Shown: in pieces, positions 1-8,752 of the stretch
Layout of the letters: the number at the start of each line of letters is the position of its first letter
Position numbering within the stretch: position 1 is the first letter of the stretch
DNA from: Desulfoluna sp.
GTDB lineage: Bacteria; Desulfobacterota; Desulfobacteria; Desulfobacterales; Desulfolunaceae
Assembly: GCF_030145185.1 (NCBI RefSeq)
Contig: NZ_JAQYWB010000022.1
Coordinates: 17,590 to 81,589, forward strand
DNA length: 64,000 bases
Direction of reading: 5' to 3'
Program-made: the position numbers and the translations under genes
The notes under the pieces: generated by a model
What the model saw: the letters and a program-made list of their open reading frames with translations, nothing else
Database searches by the model: none
What the model was told of the DNA's origin: nothing

Positions 1-404
1 TCAAAGGGGGCATGAAACGCACCGCAGACTGTCAGCTGAAGACAGCGGCAAATGACCCGCTGTTCCTTTTCGCATGTTCATCTCGATGCTCCACGTTTCT
101 TTACCCTATTTTTGCCATTTCGTGAACCTGAAAATGATTCACATTCCGTACACGGCATTCGCTTAGTGACCTTAAGTCAGCGCACTGGCTTTAACTCACT
201 TTTATAAACGACATCACGACTTACAACCCCCTATTCCAATCGCAAGGATCGAGCCCTTCACAGGGAACAATGGCAGGGTATTTTTTACTTATCAGGCAAC
301 ATAATGACTCAGCCACTCCTTTTAGATTGAATTTAAAAGATCGTTCCCCTATTTACTATTTGAGTCACGTTTGAACCATTTATTCACCTATTGGGGATGG
401 TATT
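1..404. other. Intergenic region upstream of amino-acid transporter operon
   Basis: No convincing gene is visible on either strand. The right part is AT-rich and holds the candidate promoter listed separately. The left edge may contain the control region of a gene outside the window, but nothing specific is recognisable. Confidence 0.5.
327..355 (+). promoter_or_regulatory. Candidate sigma-70 promoter for the aap-type operon
   Basis: TTGAAT (327-332) is followed after 17 bp by TATTTA (350-355), about 50 bp upstream of the binding-protein start. The -35 box is good and the -10 box weak. The assignment is from pattern only. Confidence 0.35.
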
Positions 405-1424
405 ATGAAAAAAGCAGCACTTCTCTTTTCGGCAATGTTCCTTATTTTACTTGCCGCAGCCTCATCCTTTGCGGGCACCCTCGCAGACGTCAAAGCCAAA
501 GGCATCCTGACCTGCGGCATCAGCGAAGGGGTTCCCGGCTTCTCAATTCCAGACTCTACCGGCACCTGGGTCGGTTTCGACGTGGACATGGCTCGCGCCG
601 TGGCCGCCGCCGTTCTTGGCGACAGCTCCAAAGTCAAATTTGTTCCCCTGGCGTCCAAACAGAAAATCGTGGCCGTCTCCTCCGGACAGGTGGATCTCAC
701 CAGCCGCACCACCACCTGGACCCTGAAGCGCGATGCCAAACAGGGCGTCGATTTCACCCATGTGGTCTTCTACGATGGTCAGGGGTTCCTGATTCCCAAC
801 AAACTCGGCGTCAGGTCTGCCCGTGAACTCAACGGCGCCTCCGTCTGCGTCACCGCAGGGACCACCACCGAGCTCAACCTTGCGGACTTCGCCCGCGCCA
901 ACAGTATTAAGGTAGAAGCCGTGGTCTTCGACGGCAAAAAAGAGGCCCTGAACGCCTATGCCGCCGGTCGCTGCGACTGCTTTACCACCGACATCAGCCA
1001 GCTGGCCTCCCTGCGCTCCACGCTCAAAGATCCCAAGAGCCACTCCATCCTGCCTGAAGTGATCTCCAAGGAGCCCCTGGCCCCTCTGGTCCGTCATGGC
1101 GACAACCAGTGGAAAGACATCGTCACCTGGGTCATCAACGGCCTCGTGGCTGCTGAAGAGAACGGCATCACCGCCGCCAACGTGGATAAAATGAAGGCAT
1201 CCGCGGAGAACCCCGTCATCCAACGCATGCTGGGCACCTCCGGCGACACCGGGAGCTATCTCGGTCTCGACAAAGAGTGGCTGGTTCGTGCCATCAAAGC
1301 CGTGGGCAACTACGGAGAGATTTACAACCGCCACTTCGGGCCCGAAACCCCCTTGAACATTCCCAGAGGCGTGAACAACCTCTGGGTCAGAGGAGGGCTG
1401 CAGTACGCCCTCCCCATCCGCTGA
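405..1424 (+). CDS. aapJ: Polar amino-acid ABC transporter, periplasmic binding protein (AapJ/BztA type)
   Basis: A 339-residue exported solute-binding protein of family 3. The first ~23 residues form a Sec signal peptide (MKKAALLF, a hydrophobic core, then cleavage near SSFAG). The mature protein starts with TLADVKAKGILTCGISEG, typical of the AapJ/BztA group of general L-amino-acid transporters. The length is normal for that group. It captures polar amino acids in the periplasm and delivers them to the two permeases and ATPase encoded next (1526-4713). The ATG at 404-406 region is well placed before the signal peptide. A hairpin between this gene and the permease may let the binding protein be made in excess. 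Exact substrate specificity (glutamate, glutamine, aspartate or broad) cannot be read from sequence. Confidence 0.93.
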   Translation: MKKAALLFSAMFLILLAAASSFAGTLADVKAKGILTCGISEGVPGFSIPDSTGTWVGFDVDMARAVAAAVLGDSSKVKFVPLASKQKIVAVSSGQVDLTSRTTTWTLKRDAKQGVDFTHVVFYDGQGFLIPNKLGVRSARELNGASVCVTAGTTTELNLADFARANSIKVEAVVFDGKKEALNAYAAGRCDCFTTDISQLASLRSTLKDPKSHSILPEVISKEPLAPLVRHGDNQWKDIVTWVINGLVAAEENGITAANVDKMKASAENPVIQRMLGTSGDTGSYLGLDKEWLVRAIKAVGNYGEIYNRHFGPETPLNIPRGVNNLWVRGGLQYALPIR

Positions 1425-1489
1425 GAATCATAGAAAAGAGAGCACCCCAAACGGATCCATGATGTAACGGATCCGCCAGGCGTCCTTAT

Positions 1490-1521
1490 CAGGCCTCCGG
1501 TGTTCATTGACCGGAGGCCTG
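1490..1521 (+). terminator. Perfect 12-bp stem hairpin between binding protein and permease
   Basis: CAGGCCTCCGGT (1490-1501) pairs with ACCGGAGGCCTG (1510-1521) across an 8-nt loop. It lacks a strong T-tract, so it is more likely a partial terminator or 3'-end mRNA stabiliser than a full stop. The second arm contains the GGAGG that would act as ribosome binding site for the downstream TTG start, so folding could also limit permease translation. Confidence 0.55.
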
Positions 1522-1525
1522 CTTA

Positions 1526-2758
1526 TTGCTTCAGGTGAAAAAGGACCCTTTTCACCCGAAACCATCCGTCACCCCTTATTTTAAAGTTGCCCCCCAAATG
1601 AAAAAACCACGGCTCTTCCTGACGAAAGAACAGGGCCGGACGATTCTCATGCAATTTCTTGTCATGGGAGGGATCCTCTGGTTCTGCCACCTTCTTTTTG
1701 TCAACACCCAGGCCAACCTTTCGGCCCGGAACATCGCCTCCGGATTCGGTTTTCTGGCCTATGAAGCCGGCATGCCCATCAGCGACGCCCTGCTGCCGTA
1801 CACCCCGGCGGACTCCTACGGCTACGCCTTCTTCATCGGGGTCGTCAACACCCTTTACGTGTCTGCCATCAGCATCGTGCTGGCCACCCTCATCGGTGTG
1901 ATGGTTGGCGTGGCCCGGGTCTCCAGCAACTGGCTGGTGGCGAAGCTTGCGGAAATCTACGTGGAGGTGCTACGCAACATCCCCCTCCTCTTGATCCTTT
2001 TTTTCACCTACGGAGTGGTCCTTGCGGCCCTGCCCGCCCCGCGTCAAAGCCTCCACTGGGGAACGGGGCTCTTCCTCAACAACCGTGGGATCTACTTTCC
2101 CAGGCTGATCCCCGAAACCGGCTTTTTCATGATCCCTGTGGCCTTTGTCCTCGGCCTCATCGCCGCCGTGATCCTCCACCGAAAAGCCGTAGATTTAAGA
2201 AGAAAAACCGGCCGCGCCCTTCCGTCGATTCGCATCGGCCTGGCCCTGGCTTTGGGGCTCCCCCTTCTCACCTCGCTTCTCCTCGGCATGCCCGCCGAGC
2301 TGAACATGCCGGTACTGCAAGGCTTCAACTTTGCAGGCGGAGCCGTCATTCGTCCTGAGTTCTGCGCCCTGCTCATTGGGCTGGTCCTCTACACCGCCGC
2401 CTTTATCGCTGAAAATGTCCGAAGCGGCATCCAGTCCGTTCCCCGGGGCCAGCTGGACGCGGCCCAGGCACTGGGCCTTCCCAACGGCCTCATCATGCGT
2501 CGCGTGGTGCTGCCCCAGGCCCTTCGAGTCACCATCCCGGCCACCACCAACGACTACGCCAGCCTCGTCAAAAACAGCTCCCTGGCCGTGGCCATCGGCT
2601 ACCCGGATATGGTCTCCGTGGGTGGCACCATCATCGGGCAAAACGATCAGGCCATTGAGATCATCGTCATGTGGATGGCTGTCTATCTCTTTATCAACCT
2701 GATCATCTCCCTGGCCATGAACGGACTCAACGCCCGGGTACAGTTGATTGGGAGATAA
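1526..2758 (+). CDS. aapQ: Polar amino-acid ABC transporter permease 1 (AapQ/BztB type)
   Basis: A 410-residue inner-membrane permease, longer than ordinary His/Glu/Gln permeases because of an insertion between the first and later membrane helices, as in AapQ/BztB. The BPD_transp_1 signature is clear near residues 300-345 (NVRSGIQSVPRGQLDAAQALG, the EAA loop that contacts the ATPase). It forms a heterodimeric channel with the next gene product. The TTG at 1526 has GGAGG eight bases upstream. ATG at 1598 (MKKPRLFL) is an alternative start without a visible ribosome binding site. The two starts differ by a 24-residue hydrophilic extension. Confidence 0.88.
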   Translation: MLQVKKDPFHPKPSVTPYFKVAPQMKKPRLFLTKEQGRTILMQFLVMGGILWFCHLLFVNTQANLSARNIASGFGFLAYEAGMPISDALLPYTPADSYGYAFFIGVVNTLYVSAISIVLATLIGVMVGVARVSSNWLVAKLAEIYVEVLRNIPLLLILFFTYGVVLAALPAPRQSLHWGTGLFLNNRGIYFPRLIPETGFFMIPVAFVLGLIAAVILHRKAVDLRRKTGRALPSIRIGLALALGLPLLTSLLLGMPAELNMPVLQGFNFAGGAVIRPEFCALLIGLVLYTAAFIAENVRSGIQSVPRGQLDAAQALGLPNGLIMRRVVLPQALRVTIPATTNDYASLVKNSSLAVAIGYPDMVSVGGTIIGQNDQAIEIIVMWMAVYLFINLIISLAMNGLNARVQLIGR

Positions 2759-2846
2759 AGGCAAAGGGAACGGACGGGTTGGCCCGATCGGCCCACTGGT
2801 TTCGCACAAAAAAATTTCAGCTACGTTTTAAAGAGAAGTGACGCTT

Positions 2847-3947
2847 ATGAACCCTGCAGCAGCACAAAAAATAAACATATTTATCCCCCGGCCCAACGAA
2901 GCGCCTCCCCTGGATACCGCAGGGCCCATCGGGTGGATTCGGCAGAATCTCTTCAACGGAAAAGGCAACTCTCTGCTCACCATCCTGGCCCTTCTTTTTC
3001 TTCTCAAAACGGTCCCGGCGCTCCTCTCCTGGGCCCTGTTCAAGGCGACCTGGGTGTCAGGAGCGGCCTGTGACGCAACGCGTGAAGGGGCTTGCTGGGC
3101 CTTTGTGGTGGAAAAATTCCGGATTCTCATGGTGGGAATCTACCCGAGCCCCCACCTCTGGCGCCCTGCGGTCTCCTTCGGACTTCTTGCCACAGTCGTG
3201 ATCCTTACCCTTTTTCGTCTGGTCAGTGCCCGCACCCTGGCCTTCCTCTGGTTTTCCCTGCCCCTGCCCCTCTTCTGGATCATCAATGGCGGCATGGGGC
3301 TCGCGCACGTGGATCAGTCCCTCTGGGGTGGGCTCATGCTCAGTATGGGGCTGGCTGTGGTCGGCATTCTTTTCTCGCTTCCCCTGGGCATCCTCCTCGC
3401 CCTGGGCCGACGCTCCAGGATGGCCAGCGTCAAAGCCCTCTCCATCGGAATCATCGAACTGATCCGGGGGGTGCCCCTCATCACCATCCTCTTCATGGCG
3501 TCGGTCATGCTCCCCCTCTTTCTTCCGAAGGGCGTGAACATCAACAATCTCCTGCGGGTTCAAATCGGGGTCATCCTCTTCTCTTCCGCCTACATCGCCG
3601 AGGTGATCCGGGGCGGTCTTCAAGCGATTCCCCCCGGCCAGATGGAAGCGGCCGTCTCCACCGGCCTCACCCACTGGCAGGCCACACGACTGGTCGTCCT
3701 GCCCCAGGCCCTGCGTCACGTCATCCCGTCCATTATTGGACGCTGCGTGGCCCTGTTCAAGGACACCTCCCTGGTCATCATCGTCGGCCTTCTCGATTTT
3801 CTCGGCATGATCAAAGCCTCCACCCAGGACCCTGAATGGCTCGGCTACGAAGCCGAGGCCTACGTCTTCTGCGCCCTGGTCTACTGGATCATCTGTTTCT
3901 CCATCAGCCGGTACGGACGCTCCATTGAAAAAAACAACGCCTGGTAG
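2847..3947 (+). CDS. aapM: Polar amino-acid ABC transporter permease 2 (AapM/BztC type)
   Basis: The second integral membrane subunit of the amino-acid importer, about 366 residues with several hydrophobic helices. Its EAA loop ([21 protein letters not shown]) is followed by the conserved [13 protein letters not shown] segment. The ATG at 2847 follows GAGAAG by eight bases and is preferred over the in-frame GTG at 2838, which would sit on top of that ribosome binding site. The gene lies 88 bp after permease 1 and just upstream of the ATPase, completing the usual J-Q-M-P order. Confidence 0.9.
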   Translation: MNPAAAQKINIFIPRPNEAPPLDTAGPIGWIRQNLFNGKGNSLLTILALLFLLKTVPALLSWALFKATWVSGAACDATREGACWAFVVEKFRILMVGIYPSPHLWRPAVSFGLLATVVILTLFRLVSARTLAFLWFSLPLPLFWIINGGMGLAHVDQSLWGGLMLSMGLAVVGILFSLPLGILLALGRRSRMASVKALSIGIIELIRGVPLITILFMASVMLPLFLPKGVNINNLLRVQIGVILFSSAYIAEVIRGGLQAIPPGQMEAAVSTGLTHWQATRLVVLPQALRHVIPSIIGRCVALFKDTSLVIIVGLLDFLGMIKASTQDPEWLGYEAEAYVFCALVYWIICFSISRYGRSIEKNNAW

Positions 3948-3963
3948 CAAAGGGGCAGACTGT

Positions 3964-4713
3964 ATGAATCAAGACATCGTCATCGATATCACGGATCTCA
4001 ACAAGTGGTACGGCCACTTCCATGTCTTAAAACACATTAACTTAAAGGTTCAAAAGGGGGAGCGCATCGTCATCTGCGGTCCCTCGGGCTCCGGTAAATC
4101 CACCTTGATCCGCTGCATCAACCGACTGGAAGAGCACCAGCAGGGCTCCATCGTGGTGGAAGGCACCGAGCTGACGACGAATCTTAAAAATATCAACGAC
4201 ATCCGTAAAAATGTAGGCATGGTCTTCCAGGGATTCAACCTGTTTCCCCACCTCACCATCCTGGAGAACCTGACCCTGGCCCCCACCTGGGTCCGCCAGT
4301 TGCCGGAGGAAAAGGCAAAAAAAATGGCCATGGAATTTCTGGCCCGGGTCCACATCGACTCCCAGGCCCACAAATTTCCCGGCCAACTCTCCGGCGGGCA
4401 GCAGCAGCGTGCGGCCATCGCAAGGGCCTTATGCATGAACCCGCGCATCATGCTCTTTGACGAGCCCACCAGCGCCCTGGACCCCGAAATGATCAAAGAG
4501 GTCCTGGACGTCATGACCGAGCTGGCCGAAGAGGGCATGACCATGATCTGCGTCACCCACGAGATGGGTTTTGCGCGCACCGTGGCGGACCGCGTCATCT
4601 TTATGGACGCCGGAGAGATCATCGAAGAGGCCCCCCCCGAAGACTTTTTCACCCACCCGACCTTTGATCGCACCCAGCTCTTTCTCAACCAGATACGCAC
4701 ACAATCCATTTAA
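3964..4713 (+). CDS. aapP: Polar amino-acid ABC transporter ATP-binding protein (AapP/GlnQ type)
   Basis: A 249-residue cytoplasmic ATPase that powers the importer. Walker A is GPSGSGKST, the Q-loop follows in [14 protein letters not shown], the signature is LSGGQQQR, Walker B is [12 protein letters not shown] and the switch histidine is in CVTHEMGF. All catalytic residues are present. The ATG at 3964 follows AAAGGGG and is preferred over an upstream in-frame TTG that overlaps the preceding gene. The gene starts 16 bp after the permease stop and ends the operon. An inverted repeat lies 16 bp after its stop. Confidence 0.95.
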   Translation: MNQDIVIDITDLNKWYGHFHVLKHINLKVQKGERIVICGPSGSGKSTLIRCINRLEEHQQGSIVVEGTELTTNLKNINDIRKNVGMVFQGFNLFPHLTILENLTLAPTWVRQLPEEKAKKMAMEFLARVHIDSQAHKFPGQLSGGQQQRAAIARALCMNPRIMLFDEPTSALDPEMIKEVLDVMTELAEEGMTMICVTHEMGFARTVADRVIFMDAGEIIEEAPPEDFFTHPTFDRTQLFLNQIRTQSI

Positions 4714-4728
4714 AACCATGGAAACAAA

Positions 4729-4758
4729 GCGGGCGTGATTCGTTTGAATCACGCCCGC
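4729..4758 (+). terminator. Perfect 13-bp stem hairpin after the amino-acid ABC operon
   Basis: GCGGGCGTGATTC (4729-4741) and its complement (4746-4758) form a stem with a 4-nt loop just after the ATPase gene. No T-run follows, so it may be a non-canonical terminator or 3' stabiliser. A second, weaker inverted repeat follows near 4766-4798. Confidence 0.6.
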
Positions 4759-4856
4759 GTTAGGTCGGCAGGAGGGGCTAACGCCTCCCTCTCTCCTGCT
4801 GATGGACACCCCCCAAACCGTCCCTCCCATCGGTCAGCCACCTTCCCAGAGCCCCC

Positions 4857-5117
4857 TCACTTAAATTCTTTCCCTCCGCCAGCGTTGGCTCGAAGCTGCC
4901 CGACCTGAAAGCTCAAGCCCACACATTTGCCCTGGGTTAGACAGGCGTCCACGTCTGCTTCCTCGATGTAGGTTTTCAAGGTCCGCTTCCACCCGGAGGC
5001 TTCCACCACCCAGGCATGCTCATCCTTGTCATAGGTGATGCGCAGGTCTTTGCCACACTCACCGGAGTCTGGGTAAAAGCGCCGAATTCGATCGCAAATA
5101 TCCTTGCTGTTGAACAT
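4857..5117 (-). CDS. Small conserved-looking protein of unknown function
   Basis: An 86-residue soluble, mildly charged protein starting MFNSKDICDRIRRFYPD. The start at 5117 is supported by a strong AGGAGGT seven bases upstream. A longer in-frame start ten codons earlier would place that site inside the gene. There are three cysteines (in KDICD, GECGK and DACLTQGKC context, the last with a second Cys), no signal peptide and no helices that look membrane-bound. It stands alone between the amino-acid importer and the dicarboxylate symporter. I do not recognise the family. Confidence 0.6.
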   Translation of the reverse strand: MFNSKDICDRIRRFYPDSGECGKDLRITYDKDEHAWVVEASGWKRTLKTYIEEADVDACLTQGKCVGLSFQVGQLRANAGGGKEFK

Positions 5118-5387
5118 ATGACCTCCTTTCGGACCGCCTTTCGGCATCTCCGACGTTCACATCGACAGCGCGACCCTGCCCAAAGTGAGAGCAACGCAAA
5201 CCCGTCGATTTTCGGTTTCATCGGTACGTAAAGGGCCACCATGGAGATCTCAGAATGAAAAGCGCGAGGGGAAAAGGGGAAAAAAGAAAAAAACAAGGGG
5301 AGGCGTGAGCAGAAAAGGCAAAATATGGTGTCATCGTCTTTTGTCTGTCATCACTATAGCATAGAGCAGAGACACGCCGCAAAAAAA

Positions 5388-5421
5388 AAGGCCCTTCGGT
5401 GTTCATCGCCGAAGGGCCTTT
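5388..5421 (-). terminator. Rho-independent terminator of the symporter gene
   Basis: On the minus strand AAAGGCCCTTCGG pairs with CCGAAGGGCCTTT and is followed by an uninterrupted T-run. It sits about 45 bases after the symporter stop codon, so it ends that transcript. Confidence 0.85.
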
Positions 5422-5465
5422 CTCTATTCAAAAATCTGCCGAATGTGACTTAACACGACCGCGCC

Positions 5466-6701
5466 TTATGCGGCGTCTTCAATCTCCATATCGCTTAAAG
5501 GTGTTGCGGCGATCCCTCGATCCAATTCATTTTCAAGGGCAGCGACCACCAGGCCAGCGGAGTTGTCCCCGAAGATGTTGGTGGTGGTACGGAACATATC
5601 AAGGATTCGGTCAATACCGGCCACGATGGCGATGCCTTCCAGGGGAAGCCCGACGGACTCCAGAACCAGGGTCAGCATGATGAGACCGCCACCGGGGATA
5701 CTCGCCGTACCGATGGAGGCCAGAACAGCCGTCAGAACAATGGTGGACTGCTGTGCCAGGGAGAGGTCCACCCCGTAGATGTTGGCCACAAAAATAGCGC
5801 CAACGGACTGATAGAGGGCAGTGCCGTCCATGTTGATGGTCAGGGCCATGGGCAGTGTAAAGCCGGACACTTTTTCAGAGACGCCGAGCTGCTTTTGAGC
5901 CCTCATGGTAAAGGGAAAGGCAGCGGCTGCGCTGCAGGTACTCAGGCCAACCAGGGCGGGTTCCATCACCTTTTTAAAGTAGTCCAGAGGGCTGATCCGT
6001 GCCAGCAGCTTAACGGCCCCGGAATAAACAAAAATGACGTGAATGGCGCTTGCGATAAAGGTGGCAGCAATCAATTTCCCCATGGGCAAAAGGATGGCCA
6101 TCCCGAACTTACCGGTGGTCCAGGCAATCAGGGCAAACACGCCGTAGGGTGCCATGCGGATCACGATATCGGACAATTTAAACATGACCTCAGCCATGGC
6201 AGCAAAGAAATCTGCCACGGGCTTGCCCTTGTCTCCGGCCAGGGAGAGCGCCCCGCCAAAAAGAAGCGCAAAGACGATGATCTGAAGCACGTTGCCTTTG
6301 GCAAAGGCCGCCGCAGGGTTTAAGGGGACCATGTTAACGATCATCTGCATGGGAGAGACCTTGGCGGGGTGCGCGATGCTGCTGACCTCGCCCAGGGCGA
6401 GTCCGGCGCCGGGCTGAATCACATTGGCCACGACCAGGCCGATGACGACCGCAAAAAAAGTGGTCACAATAAAATAGGTGACGGTTTTAAACCCCAGGGA
6501 TCCGATCTCCTTGGGATCCCCTGCGCTGGCAACGCCAGTAACCAGGGTGGAAAAAATCAAAGGAACCACGATGAGTCGCAGCCCTCGGATGAAGATATCC
6601 CCAATGGGTTTCAGGTAGGTGGCTTTATCGCCCAAAATAAGCCCTGCCAGAAAACCTGCCACCAAACCGATAATAATCTTGTGATACAATTTCAATTTCA
6701 C
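5466..6701 (-). CDS. Na+/H+-dicarboxylate or glutamate symporter (DAACS family, GltP/DctA-like)
   Basis: A 411-residue inner-membrane secondary carrier that takes up C4-dicarboxylates, glutamate or a related acidic amino acid with Na+ or H+. Family marks are present in order: a hydrophobic N-terminal half, NMDGTALYQSVGAIFVAN (transmembrane segment 7 with the NMDGT cation site), the PGGGLIML hairpin tip, and DRILDMFRTTTNIFGDN near the C-terminus, where the Arg/Asp residues bind the substrate carboxylates. The GTG start has AGGAG at good spacing. It is a single-gene unit with its own terminator. Choice of substrate cannot be settled from sequence. Confidence 0.92.
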   Translation of the reverse strand: MKLKLYHKIIIGLVAGFLAGLILGDKATYLKPIGDIFIRGLRLIVVPLIFSTLVTGVASAGDPKEIGSLGFKTVTYFIVTTFFAVVIGLVVANVIQPGAGLALGEVSSIAHPAKVSPMQMIVNMVPLNPAAAFAKGNVLQIIVFALLFGGALSLAGDKGKPVADFFAAMAEVMFKLSDIVIRMAPYGVFALIAWTTGKFGMAILLPMGKLIAATFIASAIHVIFVYSGAVKLLARISPLDYFKKVMEPALVGLSTCSAAAAFPFTMRAQKQLGVSEKVSGFTLPMALTINMDGTALYQSVGAIFVANIYGVDLSLAQQSTIVLTAVLASIGTASIPGGGLIMLTLVLESVGLPLEGIAIVAGIDRILDMFRTTTNIFGDNSAGLVVAALENELDRGIAATPLSDMEIEDAA

Positions 6702-7321
6702 GACTTCATCTCCTAAAAATTGATATTTCTCTCATATCCAGACAACTTACGGCGGTGCAGGCCGAACGCCACTGGACGCCATGGGCCCACCCCCGAACGC
6801 TGTCAACCACGTGCGGAACCCGGCCCGGTTTTGCTGCCACGGTATCGCCATAAACGACAGGGAACGCCCCCGGCCGAACAGGCACCAACCAGATTGAAGG
6901 GATGGAATAGAAAATAGAGGGACCCGATCACCCGTCCCGTCAGAAAATGCAAAAGAAACCTGACAGCATCAGATAAAAAGGCCGGGTCGCATCAAAACGC
7001 CAGACGGCGTGTGGGAAATGGGATGCGGTGTGGATGGAATGTTTGTGATGAATGAACAAAACTTTATCCGAATTGAATTTTAATGCAAGCAAAAACTGAT
7101 GGAATTCATCAAAAATACATATTTTCAGTAGAATAGGGGGATTCCTCAGATGTTTTAGGGGTTTCCCTAATAGACACCCACGGTTCATTTCCGCTAATTT
7201 AGCTTTGAAGTGGAATAGAAAATGTGTGGAGAGAAAAAAGGTGTGATGAAGATGCGGATCTATTATAGTAAACGTCTGGCTGTGGGAATCTAAACGTTTA
7301 CGACCATCATGGAGCCGCATC
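6702..7321. other. Divergent intergenic region, no gene seen
   Basis: This 620-bp stretch lies between the symporter (leftward) and the TRAP binding protein (rightward). The right half is AT-rich and should contain both promoters. No sigma-54 box, RNA gene or repeat was recognised, and open frames here look non-coding. Confidence 0.5.
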
Positions 7322-8413
7322 ATGGAGTCTCTTTTCCAAAAAAAACCGAGGAACATACAGGCCGTGAGAGCGCTTCTCTTCTTACTTTTCATGGCCTTCG
7401 GATGGCCTTGCCCCCCTGCTGGGGCAGAGGCCGTCACCTTGACCTATGCCACCAACACGGCCCCGGTGGGCCTGCGGGGCATGGCCGAAAAAGCCTTTGT
7501 GGACGAAATCGAACGACTCGGCAAGGGGAAGATCCACATCCTGACCTTCTGGGAGCAGTCCTTCTTAAAAGATAAGGAAATCCTTGAGGGGGTGAAAGAC
7601 GGCACCGTGGACATGGGGCACGTCAACATCAACTACTACCCCGGCCGCCTGGTCATCAATGGCGCCATCACTCTCATGCAGCAGGGTCCTGCGACCTACG
7701 CCAACCGCATGTGGGTCTATGACACCCTCTACCAAGAGATCCCGCAGCTCAACGCTGAATTTGAAAGATACCATCAAAAAATCGTCTACACTTATTCGGT
7801 ACTGCCCATCGCAGGGGCCTTCACTCAGCCTGTCTCCTCCCTTGGCGATTTTAAAAATCGCAGGGTTCGTGCCTCAAGCCGATGGCTTCTCAAGGTGCTG
7901 GAAGGCGCCGGTGCCATCCCCGTCTCTCTCCCCTGGGCCGACACCTACATGGCCCTGAAAACCAACGCCCTGGAAGGCATCTACACCAATATCGACGCCA
8001 TCCACCGCATCAAACTCGATACCGTCGCCCCCCACATCCTCGTTTTTAAAGAATTCTGGAACCCGGTGCCTTTCCATATCACCATCAACATGGACACCTG
8101 GAATCGCCTGCCTGAAGAGGTGCAAAAGATCATCCAGACGGCATCGGCCAACTCCAAACAGGCGTTCGCCGTCCTTTATGAGTCCATGCTCGATGAAACG
8201 ATCGCTGCCCAGAAAAAAGCGGGATGTCAGGTGGCCTTTGCCCAAAAAGAGGACATCGACACCTGGCTGACGCTTCCTGAGGTGACGACGATCAAAGGAC
8301 TCTGGGCCCAAGAGGTCAGCCCGCAGATGCCTAAAATCAAGGCCCGGCGAATTCTGGAGAAGATCGAGGCCATCGTGGCCGAGGGCATACAAAGGGATCC
8401 CAACCCCATTTGA
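7322..8413 (+). CDS. TRAP transporter solute-binding protein (DctP family), orphan
   Basis: A 363-residue exported protein with a signal peptide (positive N-terminus, hydrophobic stretch around residues 19-35, cleavage near GAEA). The mature part has the DctP pattern: an early VTLTYATNTAP strand, the RVRASSRW segment carrying the arginine that usually salt-bridges a substrate carboxylate, and WADTYMALKTNALEGIYTN, the family's conserved hinge region. TRAP systems also need DctQ and DctM membrane subunits. None is encoded nearby, so this protein either serves a permease elsewhere or has a sensory role. The next gene is a sigma-54-controlled alcohol dehydrogenase. Confidence 0.88.
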   Translation: MESLFQKKPRNIQAVRALLFLLFMAFGWPCPPAGAEAVTLTYATNTAPVGLRGMAEKAFVDEIERLGKGKIHILTFWEQSFLKDKEILEGVKDGTVDMGHVNINYYPGRLVINGAITLMQQGPATYANRMWVYDTLYQEIPQLNAEFERYHQKIVYTYSVLPIAGAFTQPVSSLGDFKNRRVRASSRWLLKVLEGAGAIPVSLPWADTYMALKTNALEGIYTNIDAIHRIKLDTVAPHILVFKEFWNPVPFHITINMDTWNRLPEEVQKIIQTASANSKQAFAVLYESMLDETIAAQKKAGCQVAFAQKEDIDTWLTLPEVTTIKGLWAQEVSPQMPKIKARRILEKIEAIVAEGIQRDPNPI

Positions 8414-8647
8414 CCGTGAAAGCTTGCCCGCCATTTTCGGCCTGTATCAAACTGCCCCAGGCGTCCAGGTAAAACGAGTCACTTTGACCCACCTCGTTTT
8501 GCCTGTTTTCCCCCTCCCCTTCGCAACACACGCCCCGGCCAAAAAAAACACATCTTTTTTGTCAGAGCAAATTTCTCTAAAATTCGGTATATTGTCCATC
8601 AGAGAGTTCCCCTTCAGGCGACCAGGGCGTCTACAAACTGCCCCACC

Positions 8648-8663
8648 TGGCCCTTCTTTTGCA
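8648..8663 (+). promoter_or_regulatory. Sigma-54 (-24/-12) promoter for Fe-dependent alcohol dehydrogenase
   Basis: TGGCCCTTCTTTTGCA matches the sigma-54 consensus TGGCAC-N5-TTGCA with the required GG-to-GC spacing and only one or two mismatches. It lies 90 bp upstream of the dehydrogenase start. A sigma-54 activator gene occurs 2 kb downstream, so direct control is likely but inferred. Confidence 0.75.
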
Positions 8664-8752
8664 ATTCATGACACCATACGCAAGATGTGATTTTAAAAAA
8701 TTGAATTCAACTGTCAACGACACCGACATTTTACAACCAAGGAGTTTCTCTC

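Noticed and set aside
241..270. Sigma-54 promoter upstream of the amino-acid ABC operon (TGGCAGGGTATTTTTT)
   Set aside because: The -12 element lacks the essential GC, so it does not fit.
543..1334. Long open frame on the minus strand opposite the ABC binding-protein gene
   Set aside because: It lies wholly antisense to a clear family gene in high-GC DNA. The translation has no recognisable domain and reflects codon bias of the true gene.
6940..7437. 165-codon minus-strand frame between symporter and TRAP binding protein
   Set aside because: It overlaps the start of the TRAP gene, lacks a ribosome site and has a composition unlike coding sequence.
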